Assembly (NCBI GenBank): GCA_949292945.1
Contig: CASFAX010000001.1
Span: forward strand, 63,341 to 127,340
Source of the DNA: an uncultured Bacillota bacterium
Lineage (GTDB): Bacteria; Bacillota; Clostridia; Peptostreptococcales; Anaerovoracaceae
Length of the DNA: 64,000 nt
Reading direction: 5' to 3'
Positions 1 through 7,059 of the stretch are shown here, piece after piece. Under the pieces are notes generated by a model. The model did no database searches. It was not told the DNA's origin and saw nothing but the letters and a program-made list of their open reading frames with translations. Position 1 is the stretch's first letter. Each line of letters opens with the position of its first letter. The position numbers and the translations under genes are program-made.

Positions 1-616
1 CTTCAGGTTTTGTGGAATACATATAGTCGTCGATGGTTCCCTTGAAGATGTAGACTCCTTCGGTATCTCCGTCAAAATCGCCTTCCCAGGTTACGGGAAC
101 GTCAAGTATCACTCCGGTTATTGTTCCCGCAGCGTCGCACTCGAACCACACGTTCTGACTTCCGTTAATGGAGCCGTATATCCTGTAGCCTATCTCTCCA
201 ACCTTCGGTTCATCAGAATTCTGATCAGCATAATAAACGGAGTAAATCGCCTTTTCTCTGCTTTCGTATAATTCCTCTTTATTTTCCGGAGCAACATACC
301 CGTAGTAATAGTAGTCGTAGTGGGTATATCCGTCCGACATATCTACCTCAGGCTCTGCCTGAATGAAAGTTTCGGGGTCCAGCTCCATTTCCTCAAGGGA
401 TATGATTGCTCTCACCGTTTCCGGCAGATTCAGATCCTCCTCCGCCGTTCCCACTCCTACCGAACCGGAGTAGACAGGATTGTAGTTCTCAAATCTGTCT
501 ATCTTCGTCGGCCACTGAATTTCCGCGAGAGCCGGGACTATTAAGTATGTCAGCATCAATAGGGACATGATAACAGCCAGAACTCTCGCCGACTTTTTCG
601 TCAGTATTGCTTTCAT
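1..616 (-). CDS. Secreted Ig-like (Big_4-type) surface protein, 3' end outside window
   Basis: The reading frame runs leftward from an ATG at 616 and is still open at the window edge, so about 205 residues are seen. It has a good ribosome site (AAAGGAG) just upstream. The N-terminus is a signal peptide: MKAILTKKSAR, then a hydrophobic core ending in LIVPALA. The mature part is acidic and tyrosine-rich (a DYYYYGY run). It contains a stretch 'DVPVTWEGDFDGDTEGVYIF' that resembles the Val-Pro-Val-Thr-Trp core of bacterial Ig-like Big_4 domains. It is the last visible gene of the leftward operon with the protease, signal peptidase and coiled-coil gene, so it is a plausible client of those enzymes. 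Surface location is inferred from the signal peptide; the true length and any wall anchor lie outside the window. Confidence 0.75.
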   Translation of the reverse strand, partial: MKAILTKKSARVLAVIMSLLMLTYLIVPALAEIQWPTKIDRFENYNPVYSGSVGVGTAEEDLNLPETVRAIISLEEMELDPETFIQAEPEVDMSDGYTHYDYYYYGYVAPENKEELYESREKAIYSVYYADQNSDEPKVGEIGYRIYGSINGSQNVWFECDAAGTITGVILDVPVTWEGDFDGDTEGVYIFKGTIDDYMYSTKPE

Positions 617-653
617 ATCTGCTCCTTTCTTTTTTCTGGGAAGTATCGGAAAT

Positions 654-1640
654 CTACTTTGAAATTCCTTCCGCAAAGGCTGCAAAGTCTATGACTCCCC
701 AGCCGTACGCTGTATCGTATCCTTCGTCTCCCATGTCTTTGGCGGTGTTCTGCAAAAGCTCCCGGAATTCGGATACCGTCATGTCCGGTTTTACCTGCTT
801 TGCCATGGCCGCCATAGCGGTTACGTGAGCTGCTGCATAAGACGAACCTGTCCCCGACCGCTCATACCCGCCTAAAACGGAAAGGCTGATGAGATTTTCT
901 CCCGGGGCCGAGACGAAAACGCTTTCGTTGCTCACGGAGTAATCCGTTAATTCCAGCTCATTATCTACCATATTGACTCCGATCACGCCTTCATATGCGG
1001 CCGGATAAAAGGGGTCGCCGTCCTTTCTGCCGGCAGCCGCCACGACGATGACATCCTTTGACAGGGCATATTCGACGGCTTCTCTGAGCTCGTCGTTATC
1101 GTTAGGTGTTCCCATCGAGATATTGATCACCTGACAGCCGTATTCATCCACAGCGTCCCTTACGGCCTGAGACATGCTGTCTATTGATACCGCTCCTTCC
1201 GTTCCCATCACTTTCATGGATACTATATGGCTGTCGGTCATTCCGGCAATCCCTTTGCCGTTGTTCCTCTCGGCTGCCAGAAGTCCCGTAACGAACGTCC
1301 CGTGTCCGTGATCGTCTCCCGTATCCTCTCCATCCGACAGGTAGCTTACAGCTGTCACCCTGCGTGATTTCAGATCCTCGTGTTCTTCTGCTCCGGTATC
1401 TATCACGGCGATGTTCACATCTTTTCCTGTAATGCCTTCTCTCCACGCTGCCTCCATGTTTACTGCCTTAAGGTTATTCTGTCCCACGTAGAGGGGATCG
1501 TCGGGAGGCACCTCGTTTTTCCCGGCACAAAGCACGAAACAGGCGGCCGATACAGCAATCACCAGCGCAGCTATTGCGAGTATGAGCCGCTTTCGGTTCT
1601 TTTTCTTTTTCACCTGTCTGATACGCTTATCTATTTCCAT
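654..1640 (-). CDS. Membrane-anchored subtilisin-like (S8) serine protease
   Basis: The product is 328 residues. A basic N-terminus and one membrane segment (about 18-38) place the catalytic domain outside the cell. The triad can be read as Asp81 (AVIDTG), His113 (HGHGTFVTG) and Ser267 (GTGSSYAAAHV). Two residues depart from the family pattern: the usual 'AAAGN' oxyanion Asn is Arg (AAAGRKDGD), and the Pro of GTSMAxPH is Ala. I chose the ATG at 1640 rather than the TTG one codon upstream because the AGAGG ribosome site is then about 6 nt away. The gene lies 19 bp after the signal peptidase gene and before the secreted Ig-like protein, so it may mature surface or pilus-like proteins. Its substrate is unknown. 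Confidence 0.88.
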   Translation of the reverse strand: MEIDKRIRQVKKKKNRKRLILAIAALVIAVSAACFVLCAGKNEVPPDDPLYVGQNNLKAVNMEAAWREGITGKDVNIAVIDTGAEEHEDLKSRRVTAVSYLSDGEDTGDDHGHGTFVTGLLAAERNNGKGIAGMTDSHIVSMKVMGTEGAVSIDSMSQAVRDAVDEYGCQVINISMGTPNDNDELREAVEYALSKDVIVVAAAGRKDGDPFYPAAYEGVIGVNMVDNELELTDYSVSNESVFVSAPGENLISLSVLGGYERSGTGSSYAAAHVTAMAAMAKQVKPDMTVSEFRELLQNTAKDMGDEGYDTAYGWGVIDFAAFAEGISK

Positions 1641-1659
1641 CAAGTTCCTCTTTTTTCTT

Positions 1660-2241
1660 CTATGATCCCATCCTCACGGTGAGGAAGATTTTGCCCTTTA
1701 TGTCTTCCTCCTTCACAGGACCGTAATTCCTGCTGTCGTAGGAATTCTCCCTGTTGTCTCCCAGAAGAAGGTATTCGCCTTCTCCCAGGGTGTACGGAAA
1801 TGCCATCCCTGTCTTTTCTGCGGTTTTCGTGTATACGTACGGTTCAGAAACCTCTGTTCCGTCTATCATGAGGGCGCCGTTTTCTTCATTTATATCTACA
1901 GTCTGTCCGGGCACTGCCGCTATTCTCTTTATATACACGCTGTCGCCCTCAGCCTTCGAAAGCACGATGTCTTCCGGGTTATACCCTGTATCTATCCGCA
2001 GAAACAGCACTACATCACGTTCCCTCAGCGACGGCTCCATGGAGCTTCCGCTTACCACTGCCACTCCCATGACAACTCCGAAAAGAAGGTATACGGCTGC
2101 GGCAGTAAGCAAAACGTCGGTTACCGCCTGCCTGATGCGTCTTCGGTTCCGGACCCGCCTGATGCGGCTTTCTATGGACAGGCTGAGATCGGTATCTGCA
2201 ATTTCAAGGGGCCTGCCGCCCTTACTTGCTGTCCTGTTCAT
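1660..2241 (-). CDS. lepB: Signal peptidase I
   Basis: This is a 193-residue type I signal peptidase of the short Gram-positive form. A basic N-terminal tail is followed by one membrane helix (about 41-62). The Ser/Lys dyad is Ser67 in SGSSMEPS and Lys105 in VYIKRIAAVPG, and the C-terminal box is LLLGDNRENSYDSR. It cleaves signal peptides of exported proteins at the outer membrane face. Its start lies 20 bp inside the 3' end of the preceding coiled-coil gene, so translation is likely coupled. Because it sits in an operon with a protease and a secreted protein, it may be a dedicated rather than a housekeeping enzyme; that is inference. Confidence 0.93.
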   Translation of the reverse strand: MNRTASKGGRPLEIADTDLSLSIESRIRRVRNRRRIRQAVTDVLLTAAAVYLLFGVVMGVAVVSGSSMEPSLRERDVVLFLRIDTGYNPEDIVLSKAEGDSVYIKRIAAVPGQTVDINEENGALMIDGTEVSEPYVYTKTAEKTGMAFPYTLGEGEYLLLGDNRENSYDSRNYGPVKEEDIKGKIFLTVRMGS

Positions 2242-2923
2242 ACGCGTCGGCCAGCCTCTTCATTTTTTCCTGAAGCATCTTCAGAAGCTCGTGCATCTTA
2301 TCGAACTCCACTGACATAAAGTCGAAGTTTTTCCTGAGCTCCCACGACATCTTCTCACGCTCGTCCTTAAGGATCATCGTCCTCCTTCTGATGTCGTCGG
2401 CTTCCTGTTGTGCTTCCATCTTCGCTCTTCGGATTATGTCTTCCTTGGTGCCTTCTATGGAGGTTATCATCTTGTCCAAAGCATCCAGCCGGTCTTCATA
2501 AGCGCGGCTGCCGGCAGGCTTTAATTCCGGCCTGTAGACAGGTTCCCTGTTTACCAGCATCAGCCTTTCCTCTGCATCTGACAGCTTTTGACTCGTCTCG
2601 GCAAGTCGTGATTTCGCTTCATAAAGCTGGGAGTTCGCCTGGGTGAGCTGATTTTTCACATCAGACAGCTCACCGTCTTTTTCCGCAAGCTGCTCCTGGG
2701 ATTCCTTAAGCTTCGACCTTGCCGCCATAAGTTCAGACTGAATCTCCTGGACTCTTGAGTTTGCCTTCTCCAGTTCTTCCCTCATGCTCTGCGATGTCTC
2801 GCGGTAAAGGTCGCTCAGCTCTTTCATCTTAAGGAGTACGTCCTCTTCGTCACAGCCTCCCATGGTTTTCTTCTTGAATTTCAGATTCTTTATAAACTCT
2901 TCTATAGTACGGGATTGTGCCAT
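2222..2923 (-). CDS. DivIVA-like coiled-coil protein
   Basis: About 233 residues. It begins MAQSRTIEEFIKNLKFKKK, followed by GGCDEEDVLLKMKELSDLY, which recalls the N-terminal lipid-binding/dimer motif of DivIVA/GpsB proteins. Residues about 45-140 are a long heptad-rich coiled coil (repeated EL, KL, LAE, LKESQEQL). A second helical region follows to the end. No signal peptide or membrane segment is present. The ribosome site GGAGG lies only 2 nt from the first ATG (2926) and 5 nt from the second (2923), so I take 2923; a TTG at 2938 lies upstream of that site. It is the first gene of the leftward operon and starts 32 bp from the invertible segment. A scaffold role for envelope secretion is inference. 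Confidence 0.6.
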   Translation of the reverse strand: MAQSRTIEEFIKNLKFKKKTMGGCDEEDVLLKMKELSDLYRETSQSMREELEKANSRVQEIQSELMAARSKLKESQEQLAEKDGELSDVKNQLTQANSQLYEAKSRLAETSQKLSDAEERLMLVNREPVYRPELKPAGSRAYEDRLDALDKMITSIEGTKEDIIRRAKMEAQQEADDIRRRTMILKDEREKMSWELRKNFDFMSVEFDKMHELLKMLQEKMKRLADAYEQDSK

Positions 2924-2947
2924 CATTTCCTCCGTCAAAATAAAATG

Positions 2948-2989
2948 CCCGCATATACCACATAATTCTCATTATGTGGTATATGCGGG
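2948..2989. repeat. Left inversion-site candidate (imperfect palindrome, TCTC centre)
   Basis: A 28-bp site at 2955-2982 has 12-bp arms ATACCACATAAT and ATTATGTGGTAT around an asymmetric TCTC centre. At this end the dyad extends to 19-bp arms (2948-2966 and 2971-2989, adding CCCGCAT/ATGCGGG). The same arms with centre GAGA occur at 3157-3184. The arms are palindromic, so orientation is carried only by the 4-bp centre, as in tyrosine-recombinase core sites. Read leftward, the long hairpin is followed by a T-rich stretch and could also stop transcription. Confidence 0.8.
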
Positions 2990-3093
2990 TGAAATCTTGT
3001 GATTTCAATGCTTTCTGCGTACATATCGGCACAATCTCAGACAATCTTGCCCTTATAAATGCCTTATAAATTGATAAAATAGTCAAAATAATG

Positions 3094-3122
3094 TTGACTA
3101 ATTTGTGCCGTTGTATTAGAAT
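3094..3122 (+). promoter_or_regulatory. Sigma-70 promoter inside invertible segment (currently facing right)
   Basis: TTGACT at 3094-3099, a 17-bp spacer, then TAGAAT at 3117-3122. It is the best promoter match in the segment and points at the 3' end of the recombinase gene, i.e. antisense to it. If the segment between the two 28-bp sites flips, it maps to about 3017-3045 on the minus strand. It would then fire into the coiled-coil/lepB/protease operon with a leader of roughly 87 nt. Confidence 0.7.
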
Positions 3123-3156
3123 TAAGTCACGTTGCGTTTTGTTTTTTAGCACAGTA

Positions 3157-3184
3157 ATACCACATAATGAGAATTATGTGGTAT
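3157..3184. repeat. Right inversion-site candidate (GAGA centre) with terminator-like T-run
   Basis: Exact reverse complement of 2955-2982: arms ATACCACATAAT/ATTATGTGGTAT, centre GAGA instead of TCTC. On the plus strand it is followed by TGCTTTTTTATTTT, giving a hairpin plus U-run. That would end the short transcript made from the internal promoter in the present orientation before it enters the recombinase gene. Confidence 0.8.
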
Positions 3185-3196
3185 TGCTTTTTTATT

Positions 3197-4069
3197 TTAT
3201 ACGACTAATTCCAATGCGTCCAGATTCTTTCTGTGCTCTGTTCCCGTCGATACGATATATATCCTCGTCGTATCGATGCTGCTGTGACCCAGCACATCTG
3301 CAAGTTTGGCAATATCCCTGCACTTTCTGTAAAAGCACCTGGCAAAAAGCTTACGGAGATTGTGAGGGAATACCTTTTCGCTGCTTACGCCCGCCTCCTC
3401 ACACAGTCCCTTCATCATCTTCCAAATATTCGACCTGTCAAGCGCCTTGCCCGACCTTGTCACAAATACCGCCCCTTCGCCGATTCCCGTCTTTTTCATG
3501 TACCTTGTCAGAGCTTTTCTGAGCTTTCCGGAAATAAGTACCACTCTTATCTTCCCTTTCAGCTCCACTACGGCCTCACCTCGCCTCACCGCGTCAGCAG
3601 TAATATATGAGAGCTCGGACACCCGTATTCCGGTAGCGCAGATCGTCTGGATGATCAGCACCAGCCTTTCATCGCCCCGGCGCCTTGCAGCTTCGATCAG
3701 CCTTTCGTATTCTGCCTTTGTCAGCTCGCTGCATTTATCACAGTAGGCTCTCTTCTGAATTCTGACCTGCTTGACCCTAAGCTCCGGCCGCCCCGCAAAA
3801 GTGAAAAAACTGTTTACCGCAGCTATTTTCACGTTGACTGTTGCCGGTCTGAATCTACTCTTCAGCATCTCCTTATAATCTATTACGTCCTTTTTCGTAA
3901 AGTCGCGCTGCATTTCAGTTTCGGCCGCCATCCTCCCGGTTTCAATAAAATCAAAAAACGCCCTGATTTCCCGGGCGTACTGCTTTACAGTCGAAGGAGA
4001 CCTCTCTTCCTCCTTCAGCTTATGTATATAACTGTCTATCTCACATTTAAGGTTGTTGATGCTATCCAT
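3197..4069 (-). CDS. Tyrosine recombinase (XerC/D-like), probable DNA invertase
   Basis: A 290-residue tyrosine recombinase. Residues about 8-95 form the SAM-like core-binding domain (SPSTVKQYAREIRAFFDF). The catalytic domain shows Arg149 (TGIRVSEL), Lys173 (KGKIR), His236-x-x-Arg239 (PHNLRK), His262 (LGHSS) and Tyr271 (RIYI), so all key residues are present. It lies 13 bp from the right copy of a 28-bp palindromic site that recurs 174 bp further on in opposite orientation. No phage or transposon genes adjoin it. This arrangement is typical of recombinases that flip a neighbouring promoter; housekeeping Xer function is less likely given the local sites. The ribosome site is weak (AGGCG). Confidence 0.9.
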   Translation of the reverse strand: MDSINNLKCEIDSYIHKLKEEERSPSTVKQYAREIRAFFDFIETGRMAAETEMQRDFTKKDVIDYKEMLKSRFRPATVNVKIAAVNSFFTFAGRPELRVKQVRIQKRAYCDKCSELTKAEYERLIEAARRRGDERLVLIIQTICATGIRVSELSYITADAVRRGEAVVELKGKIRVVLISGKLRKALTRYMKKTGIGEGAVFVTRSGKALDRSNIWKMMKGLCEEAGVSSEKVFPHNLRKLFARCFYRKCRDIAKLADVLGHSSIDTTRIYIVSTGTEHRKNLDALELVV

Positions 4070-4184
4070 TACAAACGCCTGCCTTTCGTTATTTATATAA
4101 TGATAGCAAAATTATATCAGAATGTGAATCGACCCGGCGCACCGGCATTATTTTCGTTTTAGGAGAAAGCGGCTTTCACCCTGT

Positions 4185-4384
4185 TTTCGATGTATACACG
4201 GGTTATGCCCCTCGGCATCGAAGGGTTTTTCGATGTCAAAGGCCGTATTTAGGGTTTAGGTCGAAAAAAAATCAGCTTCAAATGGAGCAGATCGGCGACT
4301 TTCTTTGATGCAAACGGCGTTTGCTGGCTTTGAGGTCGAAAAACCCTTCTACCCCAATGTGAAAATCAGGCATATACATCGAAA
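4185..4384. repeat. Nested 57-bp inverted repeats in an intergenic region
   Basis: The 400-bp gap between the recombinase and hbd holds two diverged arms at 4185-4241 and 4328-4384 in opposite orientation. Each has TTTCGATGTATA, then exactly 23 bp, then GAAGGGTTTTTCGA, then TCAAAG two bases on. The 23-bp spacers differ. A third partial copy of the inner box (TTTTTCGACCTAAA on the minus strand) lies at about 4256-4270. No open frame of note lies between the arms. It may be a small non-autonomous repeat or a large RNA hairpin. Confidence 0.6.
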
Positions 4385-4416
4385 TTACCTCGTGCAAAGA
4401 ACCGTACTGCCGGAAC

Positions 4417-4451
4417 AATAAAAACGGGCAGAACCCTTCAGGTTCTGCCCG
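4417..4451 (-). terminator. Rho-independent terminator of hbd
   Basis: Perfect 11-bp stem CGGGCAGAACC/GGTTCTGCCCG with a 5-nt loop, followed on the minus strand by TTTTTATT. It sits 19 bp past the hbd stop. Confidence 0.92.
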
Positions 4452-4469
4452 CACTTCAGCAAATGCCGC

Positions 4470-5318
4470 TTATTTCGAATAATCGTAGAAGCCTACGCCG
4501 GTCTTTCTTCCCAGCTTGCCTGCTCTTACCATCTTTCTCAGAAGTACGTGTGCTCTGTACTTAGGATCGCCGTACTCGGTGTAGAGAACGTCCATGATAG
4601 CCAGAACTACATCAAGTCCGATAAGATCTCCCAGTTCCAGAGGTCCCATAGGGTGGTTAGCGCCGAGCTTCATAGCTGTGTCGATGCCCTTAGCGTCTGC
4701 AACGCCGTCAGCCAGGATTCCGATTCCTTCGTTGATCATAGGGATGAGGATTCTGTTAACTACGAATCCAGGAGCCTCTGCAACTTCTACAGGAGTCTTT
4801 CCCAGCTTCTCAGCCAGTTCTACTACTGTGTTCTTAGTTTCTTCGGAGGTAGCAAGTCCCTTGATAATCTCTACCAGCTTCATCGCAGGTACAGGATTGA
4901 AGAAGTGCATTCCTACAACCTTGTCAGGTCTTCCGGTAGCTGCTGCTATCTCAGTGATGGAAAGGGAAGAAGTATTGGTAGCGAGAATGGTGTCAGGGCC
5001 TACCAGCTGATCCAGCTCTGCAAAGAGCGCCTTCTTAGCTTCCATATCCTCAGTAGCTGCCTCGATGATGAGATCAGCGTCCTTAACGATGCTGATGTCT
5101 GTGGAACCGTGGATTCTGCCCATGATTTCAGCCTTGTCAGCTTCGGTAATCTTCTCTTTCTTAATGAGTCTGTCCAGACCCTTTTCTACTGTAGCGATTC
5201 CCTTGTCTACAGAAGTCTGTCTTCTGGCTCTGAGAACTACCTCATAACCGTTCTGAGCAAGAACCTGAATGATGCCTGCACCCATTGTGCCGGTTCCTAA
5301 TACGCCAACTTTTTTCAT
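4470..5318 (-). CDS. hbd: 3-hydroxybutyryl-CoA dehydrogenase
   Basis: A 282-residue enzyme, the normal length for the monofunctional clostridial form. It reduces acetoacetyl-CoA to 3-hydroxybutyryl-CoA with NAD(P)H in the butyrate branch, or works in reverse in fatty-acid use. The N-terminal Rossmann motif is [19 protein letters not shown]. The catalytic region shows the conserved [15 protein letters not shown] and the Asn of NTSSLSI. The C-terminal helical domain ends [18 protein letters not shown]...[13 protein letters not shown]. It appears monocistronic here, with its own promoter and terminator; thiolase, crotonase and butyryl-CoA dehydrogenase genes are not in the window. Codon use is strongly biased, fitting high expression. 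Confidence 0.96.
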   Translation of the reverse strand: MKKVGVLGTGTMGAGIIQVLAQNGYEVVLRARRQTSVDKGIATVEKGLDRLIKKEKITEADKAEIMGRIHGSTDISIVKDADLIIEAATEDMEAKKALFAELDQLVGPDTILATNTSSLSITEIAAATGRPDKVVGMHFFNPVPAMKLVEIIKGLATSEETKNTVVELAEKLGKTPVEVAEAPGFVVNRILIPMINEGIGILADGVADAKGIDTAMKLGANHPMGPLELGDLIGLDVVLAIMDVLYTEYGDPKYRAHVLLRKMVRAGKLGRKTGVGFYDYSK

Positions 5319-5466
5319 GGTTATCTACCTCCTAATAAATTCAAAGCATTTTTTAACTCTTAAACTGCTTCTGCCTGCAAAGTGTGCGTGTCTGCAAGGT
5401 TCGCCATTTTCAAAGCACTTCGCAAACATTTATTTTGTTAAAAAATTAACTTTTCCCATCACTCTA

Positions 5467-5494
5467 ATTATAACATATAAATCCGTAATGTAAA
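5467..5494 (-). promoter_or_regulatory. Promoter of hbd with overlapping dyad
   Basis: On the minus strand TTTACA, 16 bp, TATAAT. It leaves a leader of roughly 140 nt before hbd. A 10-bp inverted repeat (AATGTAAAGC at 5487-5496, GCTTTACATT at 5523-5532) has one arm over the -35 box. The same dyad could serve as terminator of the decarboxylase gene that ends at 5533, since a T-rich run follows its first arm on the minus strand. Confidence 0.7.
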
Positions 5495-5532
5495 GCCCGA
5501 ATCGTATAACATTTTAAAAAAAGCTTTACATT

Positions 5533-7047
5533 TTATTTCCCCACTCTGACAAAGCCTTCAGCCGTCATGCCTATGACCTTTTCACCCCGCTGTCTCAGCA
5601 CGAAAGCGTACCGCAAAATGGTTTCATCCATAACTTCACCGGGGCAGATTATAGGCCTGCCGGGCGGATACGGAATTATGAGCCCCGCGCTTATTCTTCC
5701 AGCAGCTTCCGTGTAGTGGACCGACTCGGCTTTGTCCGGAACTCTGACGGTTTCTGGCTTATGGATATTGGCCTGCCTCTCTATTTCCCTAAGGCTGCAT
5801 GTTCCACATGTATCGTAATTAAGCGATGCGCTCGGTGCGGCGGCTGTTGTTCTGTCTGGTGTGGCGGCTGTTGCCTCGCCCGATGTTGTAACGGACGATG
5901 TGCCTGCGGTTGCCGCTGCCCTTTCGGATATCTCGGCAAGGGCTGTGAGAAGCCTGTCGTAGTCGCTTCTGTCGTTTCCGATTCCCGTCATAGCCATGGT
6001 GATGTTTCCCGTTGTCAGCTCCGTGTATATTCCTCTCTTTATGAGCTCTTTCTCAAGATCCGCTCCCGTAAGTCCAAAAGCACTCATATCCAAATTCAGC
6101 TTGGTAGGGTCGAGAGACGGGTGGGTCATCAGGGAAAGGCCGGGTATTTCCTTGTACCTGCGGTAGAAGTACGTTATGTTTTCCCGCCAGCTCTCCATCA
6201 GCTCCCTGCCGTGCTTTTCCAGAATCTGTCCGTTTAAATCGAGGCTTGCCATCAGAAGATATGACGGGCTGGAGCTTTCCAGCATCTGAAGTCTGTCCTG
6301 AAAGACGTCAAGATCCACTCTGTCAGAACATATGTTGGCTATGGCGGTCTGAGTAAAGGACGCAAGAGTCTTGTGGGTGCTGTCTATGACAATGTCCGCG
6401 CCTCTTTCTTCCGCCGCAAGTCTTTTGTTCATAAACGGGAGGTGTGCTCCGTGAGCCTGATCCACTATGAGCACCATGCCGTGCCTGTGAGCCACCTCGG
6501 CAATAGCCTCTATGTCGCTGCATATTCCGTAATAATTAGGGCTCGTCACCAGAACCGCCGACGCCTCAGGAGCTTCCGAAACGGCTCTTTCCACTTCTTC
6601 CGCCGTTACCTCGCCGCAGATTCCGTACTCTTCTATTATCTCCGGCCACGCGTAAACGGGCGTGATTCCGCCGAGCCTTGCGCCGTTAAACACGGATTTG
6701 TGGCAGTTCCTCGCCATTATGAGCTTTCCCCCTGGGGGAACGGCAGTCAGAATCGCCGCCATGAGGCCTGCGCTGCTTCCGTTTATCAGAAGATATGTTT
6801 CTCTGCTTCCGTAAAGATTTTTATACCTGTCCATGACCCGGCGTATTACCGTTTCCGGCTGGAAAAGGTTGTCGGCTCCCGGAATTTCAGTTATATCGTA
6901 ATCAGGCGATTTATCAAAGAGTGCTGCTGCCTCCGGCGCGTATCTCTCGTAAAATCTGCGTCCTTTGTGTCCCGGCATGTGAAATGACACCGGATTTTCC
7001 TTCCGGTGCTCCTCCAGAAAAGCTGTAAGAGTTTCTCTAGTGTCCAC
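5533..7047 (-). CDS. PLP-dependent Orn/Lys/Arg decarboxylase family protein
   Basis: A 504-residue fold-type I decarboxylase of the Gram-positive SpeA/Cad group, probably making agmatine, cadaverine or putrescine; substrate cannot be told from sequence. Seen: N-terminal SFHMPGHKG signature, INGSSAG, the PLP-ring Asp196 in DQAHGAHLPF and the Schiff-base Lys226 in IDSTHKTLASF. The C-terminal domain carries IIPYPPGRPIICPGE. Between the major and C-terminal domains (about residues 377-409) lies an Ala/Thr/Ser-rich stretch absent from a compact enzyme, perhaps a flexible linker. The start is GTG with GGGAGG 7 nt upstream. It follows the cardiolipin synthase gene by 12 bp, so the two are probably cotranscribed. 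Confidence 0.9.
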   Translation of the reverse strand: MDTRETLTAFLEEHRKENPVSFHMPGHKGRRFYERYAPEAAALFDKSPDYDITEIPGADNLFQPETVIRRVMDRYKNLYGSRETYLLINGSSAGLMAAILTAVPPGGKLIMARNCHKSVFNGARLGGITPVYAWPEIIEEYGICGEVTAEEVERAVSEAPEASAVLVTSPNYYGICSDIEAIAEVAHRHGMVLIVDQAHGAHLPFMNKRLAAEERGADIVIDSTHKTLASFTQTAIANICSDRVDLDVFQDRLQMLESSSPSYLLMASLDLNGQILEKHGRELMESWRENITYFYRRYKEIPGLSLMTHPSLDPTKLNLDMSAFGLTGADLEKELIKRGIYTELTTGNITMAMTGIGNDRSDYDRLLTALAEISERAAATAGTSSVTTSGEATAATPDRTTAAAPSASLNYDTCGTCSLREIERQANIHKPETVRVPDKAESVHYTEAAGRISAGLIIPYPPGRPIICPGEVMDETILRYAFVLRQRGEKVIGMTAEGFVRVGK

Positions 7048-7059
7048 CTTTTGTCCTCC

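Noticed and set aside
3081..3086. Second promoter, on the minus strand, inside the invertible segment
   Set aside because: TTGACT is present, but no -10 box stands 16-18 bp away; the nearest TATAAG boxes are at unsuitable distance.
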